From: Prunus persica
Lineage: Eukaryota; Streptophyta; Magnoliopsida; Rosales; Rosaceae
Direction: 5' to 3'
DNA: 64,000 nt
Assembly: GCF_000346465.2 (NCBI RefSeq)
Contig: NC_034016.1
Span: 12,271,805-12,335,804, forward strand
Shown: piece after piece, positions 12,900 through 25,125 of the stretch
Numbering within the stretch: the first letter of the stretch is position 1
How the letters are laid out: every line of letters begins with the position of its first letter
Notes under the pieces: generated by a model
What the model was told of the DNA's origin: nothing
What the model saw: the letters and a program-made list of their open reading frames with translations, nothing else
The model's database searches: none
Made by a program: the position numbers and the translations under genes

Positions 12900-13012
12900 C
12901 GAACCAGGATTGTTTGTTCAAAACTCTTAGGGCCACATCTTCATTATTGATATCAAAAGGAAGATTGCTTATGAAAATTGTTCTGTGCAAATTATCTTCT
13001 TCGTCTGTCTGA
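12900..13012 (-). pseudogene. Chimeric fragment of the neighbouring RBM28-like gene
   Basis: Bases 12932-13012 nearly match 18437-18513 (exon 13 of the RBM28 gene, the stretch encoding [20 protein letters not shown]). Bases 12900-12934 nearly match 17092-17125 (exon 17, encoding [11 protein letters not shown]). The two pieces meet at a short ACA overlap. Orientation and order are those of the gene, but everything between is missing and neither edge is a splice site. It is therefore a deleted DNA copy and not a processed transcript. A one-base insertion is present in the exon 17 piece. Confidence 0.8.
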
Positions 13013-14027
13013 GGAATTTCTTTCGCAATTCAAACTCGGAAAGTTGTGAGTGAGAGATATCAGTCTTTATGGAAGAGTAACTCATATGAATAATTCTAAC
13101 AAGCTGAAGCTCTGATAACAAAAAAGCAAAATAGTTCAGATCACAAGTAGGGCCTAAGCCATGCATATCAGGCTTCAAAATTCAAAGCATTCAAAAAAGA
13201 GAATCCCTGTTCCCAAAATTGCAAACTACAGGAAGAAAGAGATAGGGAAAGATGAAGAGATATAATCAAACAAATTAAACCTATAAAGGAAACAAAAATC
13301 ACCCTTTTGCTTGTAATGGTTGAATCCATCTGCCATTATAGTCAACAATCACAGCCAAATTCAAGATGAACTTTGATCTCAAAAATTTCAACAAGCTAAT
13401 GTAGAAATCGGGCTTGATTGCTGTCACTTCTTAGAAAAATGTGCAAGGTTCTTTTGAGGTCTAGTTTGGATTCAAGGTCTATCGTGGCCTGTTTGATAGC
13501 CGAGAAGAAATTTGCTTGAGTTCCCTGAAAACGGTAATAATTCAACGTTATAAGACCTTATATACTGACAATATATATGGAGCATTAAAAATCAATAGAA
13601 CTGAGCTCAGGAATATGTCTTTACATTCTTAACCAGACTCATGCACTCACTAATCTGGCCCAAGAAAAATAAGGTCAAATATTCTAAGTGTTCCTTTCAA
13701 ACACTTAGAGACCTACCTATATGGCAAGGGTGGCTATATGGCGATCAATACCATTTTTAGATGGCATTGCAAGCTTTTGTCCTCAGTAAGCAGTCTTAAC
13801 AACCAGATATTGAATAAACAATTGGTCCCAAAGCTTAGAAGCAAGGCTCTTCTTGTTTTGCTTACTATATTATTAAGGATTTTAGAATTTTAAATAGACA
13901 AATGAAACTTTTACATCCGTCGTGTAAAAATGGTACGTACCTCTCTAGGAAAAACCCTGTTGCTTGTTATGTCCATCTTTCACTAGGTTATGTGGGAGCC
14001 ATCGTTCATTTATTTATTTTATCAATC
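13013..14027. other. Intergenic stretch, nothing recognised
   Basis: The ORF at 12969-13178 is an extension of the RBM28 fragment and does not resemble a protein. I found no clear repeat ends or RNA gene here. Confidence 0.4.
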
Positions 14028-14105
14028 GGAAAGGGAGGATTTGAATTTGAGACATCTACCAACATTAGGAAGAAACGTACCACTATATCAAGAGCTAGTT
14101 GATAT
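14028..14105 (-). mobile_element. SINE fragment
   Basis: Read on the minus strand it has an A-box-like TAGCTCTTGATATAGTGG and a B-box-like ATTCAAATCCTCC about 45 bp downstream, the arrangement seen in the other SINEs of the window. Confidence 0.4.
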
Positions 14106-15258
14106 GTGGTAGCCATCTTTTATAGTGGATTTCACTTGTGTTCTGAGTGCTCCCAAAATATCTTATTGCCTATGTTCAAATGAAGGTAAAGAACAGTGTC
14201 AAACTAGTTCACATTTAAATTAAAAGCTTTCAAATACTATATATAAAAAATTAAAAGCTTTCAAATTTTGACCAATTACTTTAATTTTCTAAAAATCAAC
14301 GGGAGAGTGCGATCTTGGGAACTATTCTGACATATGGAAGAGAAATACCACTAGACTTAATATGCCAAAATTCAACAAGGGCAACAATCCAATTTCACAT
14401 ATATTTGACATTTATGTTGCCTATTAGGTTAAAGATTTCATCTACCAATGATCTAGACTGAGAGACTAGCAACACAACAAATGTTTGTTAGGCATTCAAA
14501 CTGACATTAAAATTTCCATTAGATTATATATCTAATAAGCTCTAAAACACTGAACACTAAATCTTGTTTTATAAAGGCATTTATACATACTGCATAGAAG
14601 CTCAAAAAAGGGGGGAAGTGGATATGTCAACAAGAAACACACGCTGGATGCCAACCATTTTCCTTTGACTCTGAAGCTGAGAGAGCCGTATGTTTCACGT
14701 ACCTCTCTCTTGCTTGCTTAAACCCTCATTCCCTCATTTCTCTAAACAATAAAAAAAATACAAGATGACGATCTTCCACTACTCTGCTTCCCTCATTTCT
14801 TTAAACAACAACAAAAATTCAGTATGTTCCTTCCAAACTTTCAAATGAAACCTCTGCAGTCTCTACCTAATGTTGACAACAACACCTCCATCTCACAAAC
14901 TGATACCAAATTTGTTTTATATTTTGCCGACAGCCCTATAAAACCATTAGACCTTGACCTGCTATCATGTCTTATCCCTACAAAAAATTGCCATTGTGTA
15001 TGAACATTAACGTCACGAAAAATGGCAAAAACCAACAATTTCTGCTGGGGTTCTGCATTTCTGTTCTTATGTTTAGCTGGGGATCTTACAACCATAGAAA
15101 GATGCATAAGCAAAGTATTAGAATACTTAAATTCAAACAACTGAACAAAAAAAGAAACACAGAGAAGGAGATACATTTATTTTGGATGCCACAAGCAAAA
15201 CACCATTTCGATTTTAAAAAAAAACTAGAAAAACTGCAAACCATGGACATGAAGAACT

Positions 15259-15851
15259 CTACCAAGATGCTTTCTTGATGCCGTTGAGCATGCCTTTAGA
15301 TGCCAGAGTACGGAAAACAATACGGGACATACGGAAGGTCTCGTAGACGGCGCGTGCGTGATGAGACCAGTCTCTGCCCTAGCTACAGCCCAACCCACGG
15401 AGAAACCCATGAGGCCATGACCCAGCCAACTTCACCATTTGCAATAGAACTCTCTAGAAGGAATACCCCAGAATACTGGGTATATCCGTTAGATAGCTAC
15501 CTATTCTTGATATCATTTTGTATTATAGCAGACAAATACACAATTTACTCATTTATGCCTTTTACAACTTCTGTCCTTTTTCCTATTTTTGGGATCACAT
15601 CTCTTGTGCTCCATCAATGCGCGACCGGAGAAGATGCAGCGGTTCCGGACACGCATGAAGGAGCTGTTTCTGGGCAGCTTGAAGAGCTTGAAGCGGTTCT
15701 CCTCACGCAGGTCGCTGGGAAGGCTCGGGTCTTTGCAGAGGGCTTTGTACAGATTTCGTCTCAGCTCGTATTTCGCCGCCAGCAACCGCCGATGGTGGTC
15801 TCGGATATTCGCATTTTCCTCAGTAACATTAGTTTTTTGTAGTGTTATCAT
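15259..15851 (-). pseudogene. rps14: Nuclear copy of mitochondrial ribosomal protein S14, interrupted
   Basis: The 5' half (15622-15851) encodes the S14 N-terminal and central part: RDHHRRLLAAKYELRR, then LPRNSSFMRVRNRCIF and SGR. The 3' half (15259-15354) encodes ARAVYETFRMSRIVFRTLAS and ends GIKKASW plus stop. Both halves are free of stops and frameshifts and together make a complete S14 of about 110 aa. A 259-bp insertion separates them. Third positions are GC-rich and many residues differ from plant mitochondrial S14, so this is an old nuclear transfer and not recent mitochondrial DNA. S14 is a small-subunit mitoribosome protein. No presequence is obvious upstream of the first in-frame ATG, although an upstream exon could supply one. 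It is either a recently disrupted gene or a gene with an unusual intron. Confidence 0.8.
15359..15617. mobile_element. 259-bp insertion in rps14 with 4-bp direct repeats
   Basis: TGCG occurs on both sides (15355-15358 and 15618-15621). Removing the insert and one TGCG restores the codons for SGR-ARAVYE exactly as in the S14 family (TGRPRSVYE). The insert starts TGATG and ends CATCA one base before the right repeat. GT-AG borders at the exact break are absent. The family of the insert is not recognised. Confidence 0.55.
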
Positions 15852-15985
15852 AGTGTCGGTCTTGTAACAACTCAAAAGCTCTCTTGATATAGAATTTAAT
15901 ATTCTGATCCTTCTATGTAAAACTATCTCCTCGTAATCAAGTAAACCATTGAATTGAATAAGGAAACATTTTCCAGAACTTCAAT

Positions 15986-16046
15986 ATCTTGTAAACTAAA
16001 AACTCTCTGAAGAAACCCTTTAGCCCTCAAAAACACATTATGGGAT
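15986..16046. repeat. Segment shared with an RBM28 intron
   Basis: About 60 bp, including the word GAAGAAACCCTTTAGCCCTC, is nearly identical to 22658-22716 in intron 3 of RBM28. Both copies are in the same orientation. This copy lies just past the 3' end of the RBM28 coding region. Confidence 0.75.
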
Positions 16047-16206
16047 CAATAGTTATTCAACCAAAATGCCAGACAGTAAATTCATGCTTACAAATATTGC
16101 CAAAAGTTAAACAATGCGCAAAATTTATAGCAACTGCATATCCAGCAACTGCTTTTACTCCTCACTTGTGAGACTTATCATGAAATTTTACAAAATCAAA
16201 ATAAAA

Positions 16207-19200
16207 TTATGTTTGGAACCATTTTCTAAGCTTTCTGGCACCTTGCTTTTCGCCATCAGTTTGAACGGAGCTCCGTTGCGAGTACTTGGATCTATATTGT
16301 TCAATCAGCATGTCAAGTTTATCTGTAACATCCCGCCCTAATGGGTCCTTGTTCTTCTTTGGTCTTTGTCTCCTCGTCACATTCTCTCCCCCCTCTACCT
16401 CTTTCTGCTCCTGTAGCTTCCTCTTATTAGGTAGCACATTTGTCTTTCTCAAAGGTTTTGATTTTTGTGCATCAATGGCTGCGGTTTCACCTTCAGATGA
16501 TCTTCCACCACCAGCCTTCCTGCCATCTTGATGATTGTTTGGTTCACGTTTTGAGCCCTCCGCCTTCTCTGTTGTTGAGTGTTCTGATACCTTTGCTGAG
16601 ATCTTTTTTTCCTTTCCAAATGGACCATTTTTCTGCCTCTTAGAACCTCTGTGTCTTTCAGTGGCAGCTCCATCACTAAACTTATTTTCAACTTCTTCTT
16701 TATTTGGTACTGAATCATCCAATTTTCGCTTCTCCCCTTTTTGTTTCGAGTTTTTGGACTTCTTGCTTGGATGAGTATCTGGTCTATTTGAGCCTTCATT
16801 TTGATCCACGTTTTCCCGATTACGATAAGCTGCATGCTGCTGTGCTTGTATCTTAGCATTTCGTATATTCAATTTTTTAACATTCTCAAGTGCAAACTCC
16901 ACAATTGGGCGATGCTCAGGACCAAAAGTTTCTGCAAGTTGCATCACATTAAATTATAATACAATGGAGTTAAGCATTTGAATATAAATATTTTCAACAT
17001 AATAAGACTGAAATTGAGACTGCAGTTTTAGAGATTACAAACAATCAGCGTCATATGTCAATATGGATATTACACTTTTGAGGAATTAAGTTACCAGGAT
17101 TGTTGTTCAAAACTCTCAGGGCCACAAGTGCATGCTGATGCTCTGTAAACTCAACGAAAGCAGCTCCACGAGAGAAATTCTTTGCAACAAGCTTTCCTTT
17201 CTTCACATCCTCCAAGAACTTTATCTGCATGAACAATCTCAATTACAAATAAGCGAAAATTCCTACAAATATACCCAAAAAAAGCCTCAAGTAGAGACAA
17301 ATGTAACTATTGACTTACTAACCTGTTGGATCACAGGTTTTTGTTTTGTAGCTCGTGAGGTAACAGCATCAATACAAAGTTTTTTTAGTTCTTTTGCAGT
17401 CATGGACTTCGGCAAATTTTTTATAAATATTCTTGTCTTCGAGACATGAAAATTTGGAGATTGAAGTTTCATCATCTTGCTCCTCTCCTCCCTGCATGGT
17501 TTCAGAAATTCACTAAAATATGTTGCAAAGGAATGTGAAGTGAAACATGAAGTAGCAGCAAAATAATCAGCATTTGAATACCAAAGCAGCACCAATGTTT
17601 AGCTGACATCTGTTAAAAACTACAAAGTTTGATATTGCTTTATCTTGTTAAATTTTAAAATATTTTTCTAAAGCTTGTAGAGGATTTCATCTTTGTTTTA
17701 CCAGTTTATAACTTATAAACAAAAAGACAAAAAAGTTAAAACATGATTTTATTGAAAATAGATTTTGTCCAAATAAATTCATGTACGAATTGTATCATGC
17801 TCCGGTATCCCATGGAGAGGCTATGCTTATGTAATATCTAGGGAAACAAAGAAATCAAAAAACTTACATTTGGCGTTTCAAATATCCTTCACTAAGCCAC
17901 ACCCTTCTGCAGCTGGAGTTCCCTCAAGAATAAGGCCTTCCTGTTAACATTTTGAGGAAAGAAAATGCCAACCATTCAGGATAATCCATTAAAATAGACA
18001 TTACACGTAGAATGAAGTGTGAAATCCAGATAAGCAAGTAAAGATGGGGGAAGGAGGTTTGTAAAAGAAATAACCTTTGCCAGATAGAGATTGCGGCGGT
18101 CCAGATCCTCTTTTTTGGCCATATTTGATTCCTTATCATGAGCCGATTTTTTATCCAAAGCCTGCAAGACGGTCAATTGTCTACCCTTAAGAGAAATCCC
18201 CGGGCCAGATGCAGCATTCCCCGCTGAAACTGCAGAACTGGCTGCATCTTTTGTTTTAAACTTGAGAAAGCCAGTTCCTTTTGGTCGCCTGCCACAACAT
18301 AATTGCACATGTAATTTCAAACACAATAAAGATGTAGGAATCATATCAAACCAAAGGTTTAAAGCATACTTGGTGACTGGATGAAGGACTGGGAAAAAAG
18401 ATTGAAGTTCCCCAAAGGTAGAAAACCTTTGTTTGACATCTTCATTATTGATATCAAAAGGAAGATTGCTTATGAAAATTGTTCTGTGCAAATCATCTTC
18501 TTCATCTGTCTGTTGAAGATTTGGTGCTACGCTTTTGCTTAACTTTTCAGGCTCAGTAACATCTGATGCTTTTGCAGTCTCAAAAGATGATTTACTGGGC
18601 TCCTCAGGAGATTCAAAAATAGACGGCTCCTTGTCGCTTTGGGGCAGTGCAAGATCATCATGAGGAGTTTCTGTAGCAGACGGTGTGATCAAGTTCTTTA
18701 GAACTTTTCTTGCAATGTCTACTTCCTCTTCAAAATTTATTTCAGTAGGGATGTCTTTCTTCTCTATGGTATTAGAGTTATCAGGATCGCTGTCGATTCC
18801 ATCGTCGTGCTCAGACTTTTTACCGAAATGCCCAGCATCGCCCTCTAAATCTTCACTGCTACTATCATTTTCTCCATCACTTCCATCCTTTTGTCCTGTA
18901 AAAATCAGTGCTTTTGTATCATTAGATGTAGATACAATCATACAAGTACCAAAATAAAGTATGTATTCATCAATAACGGCATTACAGTAAGAAAAAAGTT
19001 TGCTAAATGAGAATAGAGTTACAGTAATGCCACAAGTACCATCTTCTGACGCAAGAAGAGCGTTTTTCCCAGTGACACTACCATATATCTGCTTTGAAAG
19101 AGCCCAGTCAACAGCTATGGGTCTTTTAAGAAGCATTTGTCCATTCAACTTTTTTATTGCCTGAGAAAGAAAAAGAAAAATGTTAATGAACCCAGGGCTT

Positions 19201-22200
19201 CATTATGTACTCCAAAAGTAAAGCACAAACCACAAATGTACATTTTCTGCATCCTGTTTGCGTGTGAATTGGACAAATGCAAAACCTTTAGGTAACCTGC
19301 AAATGAGGAATAAAAATTTAAAATAAGAATGAAGAACAGAAAAGATATTTCCATTAAGAGAGAAAGACAATAATGGACAATGATAATATACCCTGTATCA
19401 GAATTGTGTGGTATAATTACATCCCAGACAAACCCTGCTGATGAAAATATCTCTTTTATTTCATTCTCTTTGGCCTGCATTTGTGTAAGCAAACTAGTTT
19501 AAGTTAAGCTCTCCCCAAAGGAAAAAGAATGTCATATGACAATACAATGAGAAAAAAAATACCTTGAAAGGAATATTTCTAACAATGAGCTTCCATTTCC
19601 GAGTCTTGGCACCCTGGCCCAGAAAAACAACCGAGCTGTTTAGAAGCAAATATAATAACACCACCACCACCAATAACATAAATGAGAACACTAAGCAAAT
19701 ATAATACCACCATCACTGCAAATAACATCAATGACAACAATAACATGACTAACAACTGATAATGCAAAATATCCATGCTGGTTCTTTTTAATTATGAGTA
19801 GGCAGGTGCCAGGAATTTTTACCTATTTGGGAAAATAGATATTAAAAAAATGCCTTACTTTATCTCTTACAAAATCTCAATGCTGGTTTTTACCTTGCAT
19901 GCAAAGTAAGAGCATGTCAACATCAGTATTCTGCATACATTTTTTGTTTCTGGTCCCTGTACTGCCCAACAGATACCGCTAAAACCTATAATATCAGTGC
20001 CTCGTCCTTTTTATTATCTATCTGAACTATATCCAAGAACAAATAGAGCTCAACTTGAAATAGTAACAACAAATCCCAAACCCAAAATTACTTAGAAACA
20101 ATGGAACTCCTTAAATTGGTTCAAATAAGGAATGTATGAGCTAGAGCAATTCAACAACTTCCGAATTGTAGTAAGCTGTACACATATGATTTACCTCCCC
20201 ACCCAGCTGGCGTGCCCAAACAATTCCACCTTTAATCTCTTTTTGGTGTAATGTTGCAACAGAAGCATGTGCTGATTTAACACTGTTATAAAGTACAGAT
20301 GAAGCATCCATTTTGCATCCATCTTGCATCAGACCTGAAAAGGCACAACAGATATGATTGATTCACCATCCCAAACTGAATCAAATTTCTAGGAATGGCT
20401 AATATTATTCTCCATAAAAATGATTTCAAGTGACAACAGCCAAAGAAAAAATCTGACAGAGGAAAACAATTTTCAAGTTTCAACTCAACATATTAAACCA
20501 ACCAACCTCAATTACTTGCAAAAAGTAAAAAACCTGCGAAAAGTAAGGGTGACGGGGTAGAAGCAAAAACAAAAGAAAAAATCCCTTACCATGTTGTTCA
20601 AGCTTTTCTTTGGGAAGAGGATAAGTTATTGAACATTCGGCATCAATCTCCCTGGCTCGACGATGAACTTCTTCTGCCATACCAGCATTAACAAGGCCAC
20701 CAAATATGACTGTCCTAGCAACCCTACACAACAATAAGAGACTAAATATATCAGACCACCATTTCTGGAAACTGACATTATCACTCATCATACCGTATCA
20801 AGATTATATATAAAACAGAGATTAAGTAGAATTTAGCACATAATGCAGCGTGGGAAAAAAATCATTGTCCCGGTTGAATTGAGAACCCAACATTTAGGTG
20901 GGTGCCAGGAACTTAATACGGTGAAATCCAGTATTACAGGAAAAAATTTAACAAAGCACCAAAAATGTTAGGGAAACCTTGGTAACCATGTTGCCTACTA
21001 ATTCGATGTTGAATTGGAAGATGGAATTAAGAAAGGATACAACTACCTATACTAGGTAACACTTTATGCTAAAAGAATTTCTAAAAGGGCTCTTCTTGAC
21101 ATGATCCAAGTTTCAAAGTTAATCAACGTAGATCACTCTTTCAAATACAGAAATATCAGAAGGCAATAAATCTAACACTAACTTTGTGCGTGCATGCAGC
21201 CAGATTCTTACAAACTTAGCAAAAGCTAAAATTAAAAATAGGAAACCTTAAATAAATAGTCTTTCATTCAGGAGCTGCTGACACTGTATTTTCTGAATTG
21301 GCATGAATAATCACAAACTATATTTCCGAAATTGAGCTCTACAATCCCAGAAATAATTTATTTTTGCATAAGACATTAAAAATCTATCGACATCAGATTC
21401 TTTGTCGAATCTAAAATTAAAACTTTATCTCCACATCATCTGTTTTATTAGGGATCCATTCTGTGTCATTTTATGAGATTTGCAGTTCGGTTTTGTTTTT
21501 TATGAGAAATGTATGAAGATGTTTGTTGACCTCTACTTCACCGAGCAAATTGCATATTGATTATTATTATTATTATTATTATTTATTAAAATTATTACTA
21601 CGAAATCTTGTTCCTTAAAAAACCAAGAAGAAGAAGAAAAATATTTCTACAAAAACATGTAGCATTAACAGGAAATTGATATTTTAAAACTATAGATCGA
21701 GACAAGGATTACAATATGAACCAACAACACCTTGTTCTACTTCAAAGACAAGGCTTTAATAAATATACAGCTGAATCACTTGATTCTAAGGCAGGAAAAG
21801 AAAACTGCACCGTCCATAAGAAGAAAGGGAAGATTCAGTACCTCTGCTTTTCTGAACCACCCACTTTTGCCACTGCATCATTACATAGTGCAGCGGCTTT
21901 TCTGGCCTTCACAGGTTTCTCTGTATTTTTATCCAAAGCAACAACTCCAAATAGCTAAGAAAAATGATGAAAATAACAATAGCATGATTTAAATGTTAAG
22001 ATTAGCGACCTCTTTCCTGCAAGCTCGAAGCATCCTTTTCTGCTTTGAAATTTTCACCATCCTTGTCATTTTTTGACTTCAAGGTCTCATCCAAGTCGAG
22101 TCCTAACCAAAAGGTAGTAAGAAAAACAAAACCAATAGTGCAGAAAAAGTAAAAACTTGTTGGATAACATTTTTCTGGTTAACGAAAAACAGGGAAAATA

Positions 22201-25125
22201 TATGGAAGAAAAGAGAACGGAGACAAGAGATGTGAGTAGTGAAGAAAAGTTGAAGGAAATAGAAATTTAAAACTATACAATGTGTTCAGTTCTTATTTTA
22301 TACATTATTCTTCATAGTTTACACCTCTTCCTCACCTCTATCATCCGTCTTATCAATTTCTTCTCTCCTTTCCTTCTCTATCTTTATTAGAAACAAAGGT
22401 CATAACATACATGCATGTCCAACCTATGATGAGATACCAACCTTGATTTGTCTTTGATCTTCGTTGTTCAAGGGAAGCACGATGCATGGCATGTTTGGCT
22501 GCAATTTTTCGACCTCCAATGGATAAACCATTCTTTAGCTCAATAGCACGATTAGCATCTTCTGTGACAGCGCTACAAATAGATACAAAGTACAACATAA
22601 AAGTGTTCAAAAGTTTAAAACCTCAAACACAATTTCATATTATCATACTACTGTAATATCTTCTAAACTAAAAACTCCTGAAGAAACCCTTTAGCCCTCA
22701 AAACACATTATGGAATTTCAAAACATTCATTTACCCTTGATCATCATGATTTAATAATACAAAGTAAAAGAAGTGGTCTAATTTGACAAACATAACAATA
22801 AAGAATACTTTATAGGAAAAGCAATGAACTTGACTTACAATTGAACATAACCAAAACCACGGTGCTCAGTTGACCCTGTAAACAACGCAATGAGACAGAT
22901 TAGAAACATTCTGACCTAAGCATGTTAAATCCACAAACCCACATCTACAGATAGCGAAGAAAAGGAAATGAAAAGCATATGACAAATGGAACGTCTTATG
23001 AAACAAGTTATTAATCAAGCTTCTCAATGTGCTTGATCATTTCCATATTCCTCCTAGTAAATAGTTTAAAAGACAGACACACTTTACTATTAACTTCCCA
23101 TCGCTTCCTTCTCTTGTTTCATGTTCTTTTTGCTTATGCTTGTACCTCCAAACCCGAAACCATCCTACTTTACCTGATCCAAAATTATGTGTGAAGGGAG
23201 ATTGCCAACATCTAGATAACTTTTACTATGTTGTTCAGTTCAATTTGAGGGAGGACGTGTTCTTGGTGGTCATGGAGGTATCGTATATTACTGTTGGCCA
23301 CAAAGTGGTCATCCATAAGTGAAGGCATGGAATCAAGTTGATTTGGAGGAATGCAACTCATTGGGTTGGACTCAGGTATTCGTGAAAAGCATTTTATTAC
23401 AAAGGGCCTCTTAAAGTAGGTAAGGTGCTACGGCTAGGACTTATCAATAAAAGTTAACATTGAAATCACACCTCAAGCCAGGGTTCGCGCCTCAATGTTG
23501 AATTGGATGTTTCTAAGTCATTTACTCCTCACATCTGTTTTGATGATTTTTGGGTAAGTGGAATGGAAGGGACTCCATCAGATTGCTTTATCCGTGGCAA
23601 GCAGAGACAAAGGAGTAATGGTTGTATGGAAGGGATGTGACGGAAAGAAGAAAGTAAAACTAGGTTGACTCCAAGTTATACCGGAAAGGGTGAGGGAGTG
23701 CTAAAAGAAGCAGCAAAGGAAAGCAAGGCTGGAGTGGGGGGCCTTACATCGACACTAGACAAAACCAAAGGGAACCTAAGAGAACTAATAAACCAATTCG
23801 AGGTAAAAGGAGTATCCAACAGCTGAATGAACGAGGTTACAGGTACTGCGAGAAGAAGGGGAATAGAATAGTTTGCATCTTGGACTTGAGAAAGCTAGTG
23901 CCCCAACTACTGAAGATTTCACACAAGGGTTGAAAACCAAGGGTGGCCTGAAGGAATCTATGGATAAGAAAGCTTTAAAATATTTCAATTTAGGAAGGAA
24001 GTAGAAAAGGTTCTAATTGAGGTTAAGTTGGCAAATCCTAGTATGCTACCAGAGGATCAAGAGAAAATCTGAGGGATTAGGGGAGTACAATAAATTGGTT
24101 CAAGGTAATTCTAGTAGGTGTCAAGTGAAGGATCTCCTTTGCTATTTTTGGGTTATATCCTTATAATCTGTTCCTATGAAAAACTTGATAAAGTTCTAAA
24201 GGATGGAGATGGTGGCAGTTCTAGAACCTCATTTTAGCAATGGGAGGACTGTTTGCTGAAGGCACTGTTGTGGTGATTCAGGACAGCAATGGTGATTGGA
24301 TTCTGGGGTTTGCTACTACTTGGGGGGTTGGGCAAGTAATCAAAGTTCACCCCCTCTGGGCCTTAGTCAATGGTCTGAGCTTATCTTGGGGCCATTGTGC
24401 AGCTGATGTAGCTTCGAATTCAATACAACGGCAGGCAGATAAGTGCCAGTCCCTAACCAATCTCATTATGGATGCAGAAAAACTTATCCAAAAATACTGG
24501 AACTGCTTTTATTCAATTTGGTTTCTTTACAAAAATGAAATTTTAAATTTTAAAAAGTAATAAAGTACCAAAACTGCTCAAGCCAGTATGATTTTCACAT
24601 TTTGAAGTTATACTAGATTTATCAACCACAGACGAAAAATAGAGAACAAACAAAATTATTATAAATTTAGAAATAATAATAATAATAATCTCTGAAACCA
24701 AAAATTTGAAGTAAAATCTAATCGTAGAGCTCAATTTTTGCAAAATTTTGGCTTACCTTTCTGGGTAACCAGAAAGCACCGCCTAATTGGTCCGACGTCG
24801 CTGAATGTCTCCTCCAGCTGAGGTTTAAAAGAAAAACAAACAATGAAACAAAGCCTTCATTACTAAAGCAGCAGAGAAAATTTCAACTTAAAGAACAAAA
24901 AGAACAGCAATCATATAAACAGATTGTAATGCAACTATTCAACTAATCTGAGTGATTCTATTTCAGTAAAGAAACGAAAGACAGGAGCAAAACTAGGGTG
25001 TAAGAAAGAGAGAGTACCTGAGAGTTGGTGAAAGAGTAGGGCAAGTTGGAGACGAAGACAGTGGAGGCAGAGTGCTCGCTTTCGCTTCTCGTTTTGCCAC
25101 CATCTTTGCTTTTGTTCTTTCCCAT
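16207..25125 (-). CDS. RBM28: RBM28/Nop4-like multi-RRM nucleolar protein
   Basis: Eighteen exons: 25018-25125, 24757-24817, 22839-22875, 22442-22572, 22010-22102, 21842-21944, 20590-20723, 20195-20334, 19563-19613, 19392-19474, 19242-19296, 19040-19160, 18370-18895, 18075-18288, exon 15 from 17940, 17323-17491, 17095-17224, 16207-16931. RRM1 starts [15 protein letters not shown] (exon 1); further RRM cores are TVIFGGL (exon 7), [11 protein letters not shown] (exon 9), [12 protein letters not shown] (exon 13) and [12 protein letters not shown] (exon 16). An acidic region lies in exon 13, and a Lys/Arg-rich tail ends the protein. Homologues (yeast Nop4, human RBM28) act in 60S ribosome biogenesis in the nucleolus. 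Exon 15 is odd: its canonical donor (after 17868) breaks the frame, while a GTGTGG donor after 17903 keeps it and gives 972 aa. Intron 2 is long and holds LINE debris. Confidence 0.9.
22658..22716. repeat. Intron 3 copy of the 60-bp repeat
   Basis: This is the partner of 15986-16046. The two differ by a few substitutions and single-base gaps. Confidence 0.7.
23330..24560 (+). mobile_element. Decayed, internally deleted L1-type LINE in RBM28 intron 2
   Basis: Read on the plus strand, around 23400-23520 there is an ORF1/DUF4283-like stretch ([27 protein letters not shown]). At 24238-24480 an RNase H-like piece follows ([16 protein letters not shown], then [14 protein letters not shown]). The endonuclease and reverse transcriptase that should lie between them are missing, and stops and frameshifts are frequent. 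It is antisense to the host gene. Ends and target duplication are not certain. Confidence 0.6.

Noticed and set aside
15300..15842. 180-codon plus-strand ORF
   Set aside because: It is antisense to both rps14 halves and runs through the insertion; no plant protein similarity is recognisable.
15259..15851. Chloroplast or recent mitochondrial DNA insertion
   Set aside because: Only the S14 coding region is present, residues differ at many sites and codons are GC-rich at third positions, unlike organelle DNA.
24240..24560. Apparent 106-codon gene in RBM28 intron 2
   Set aside because: The sequence is a LINE RNase H-like remnant, not a host gene.
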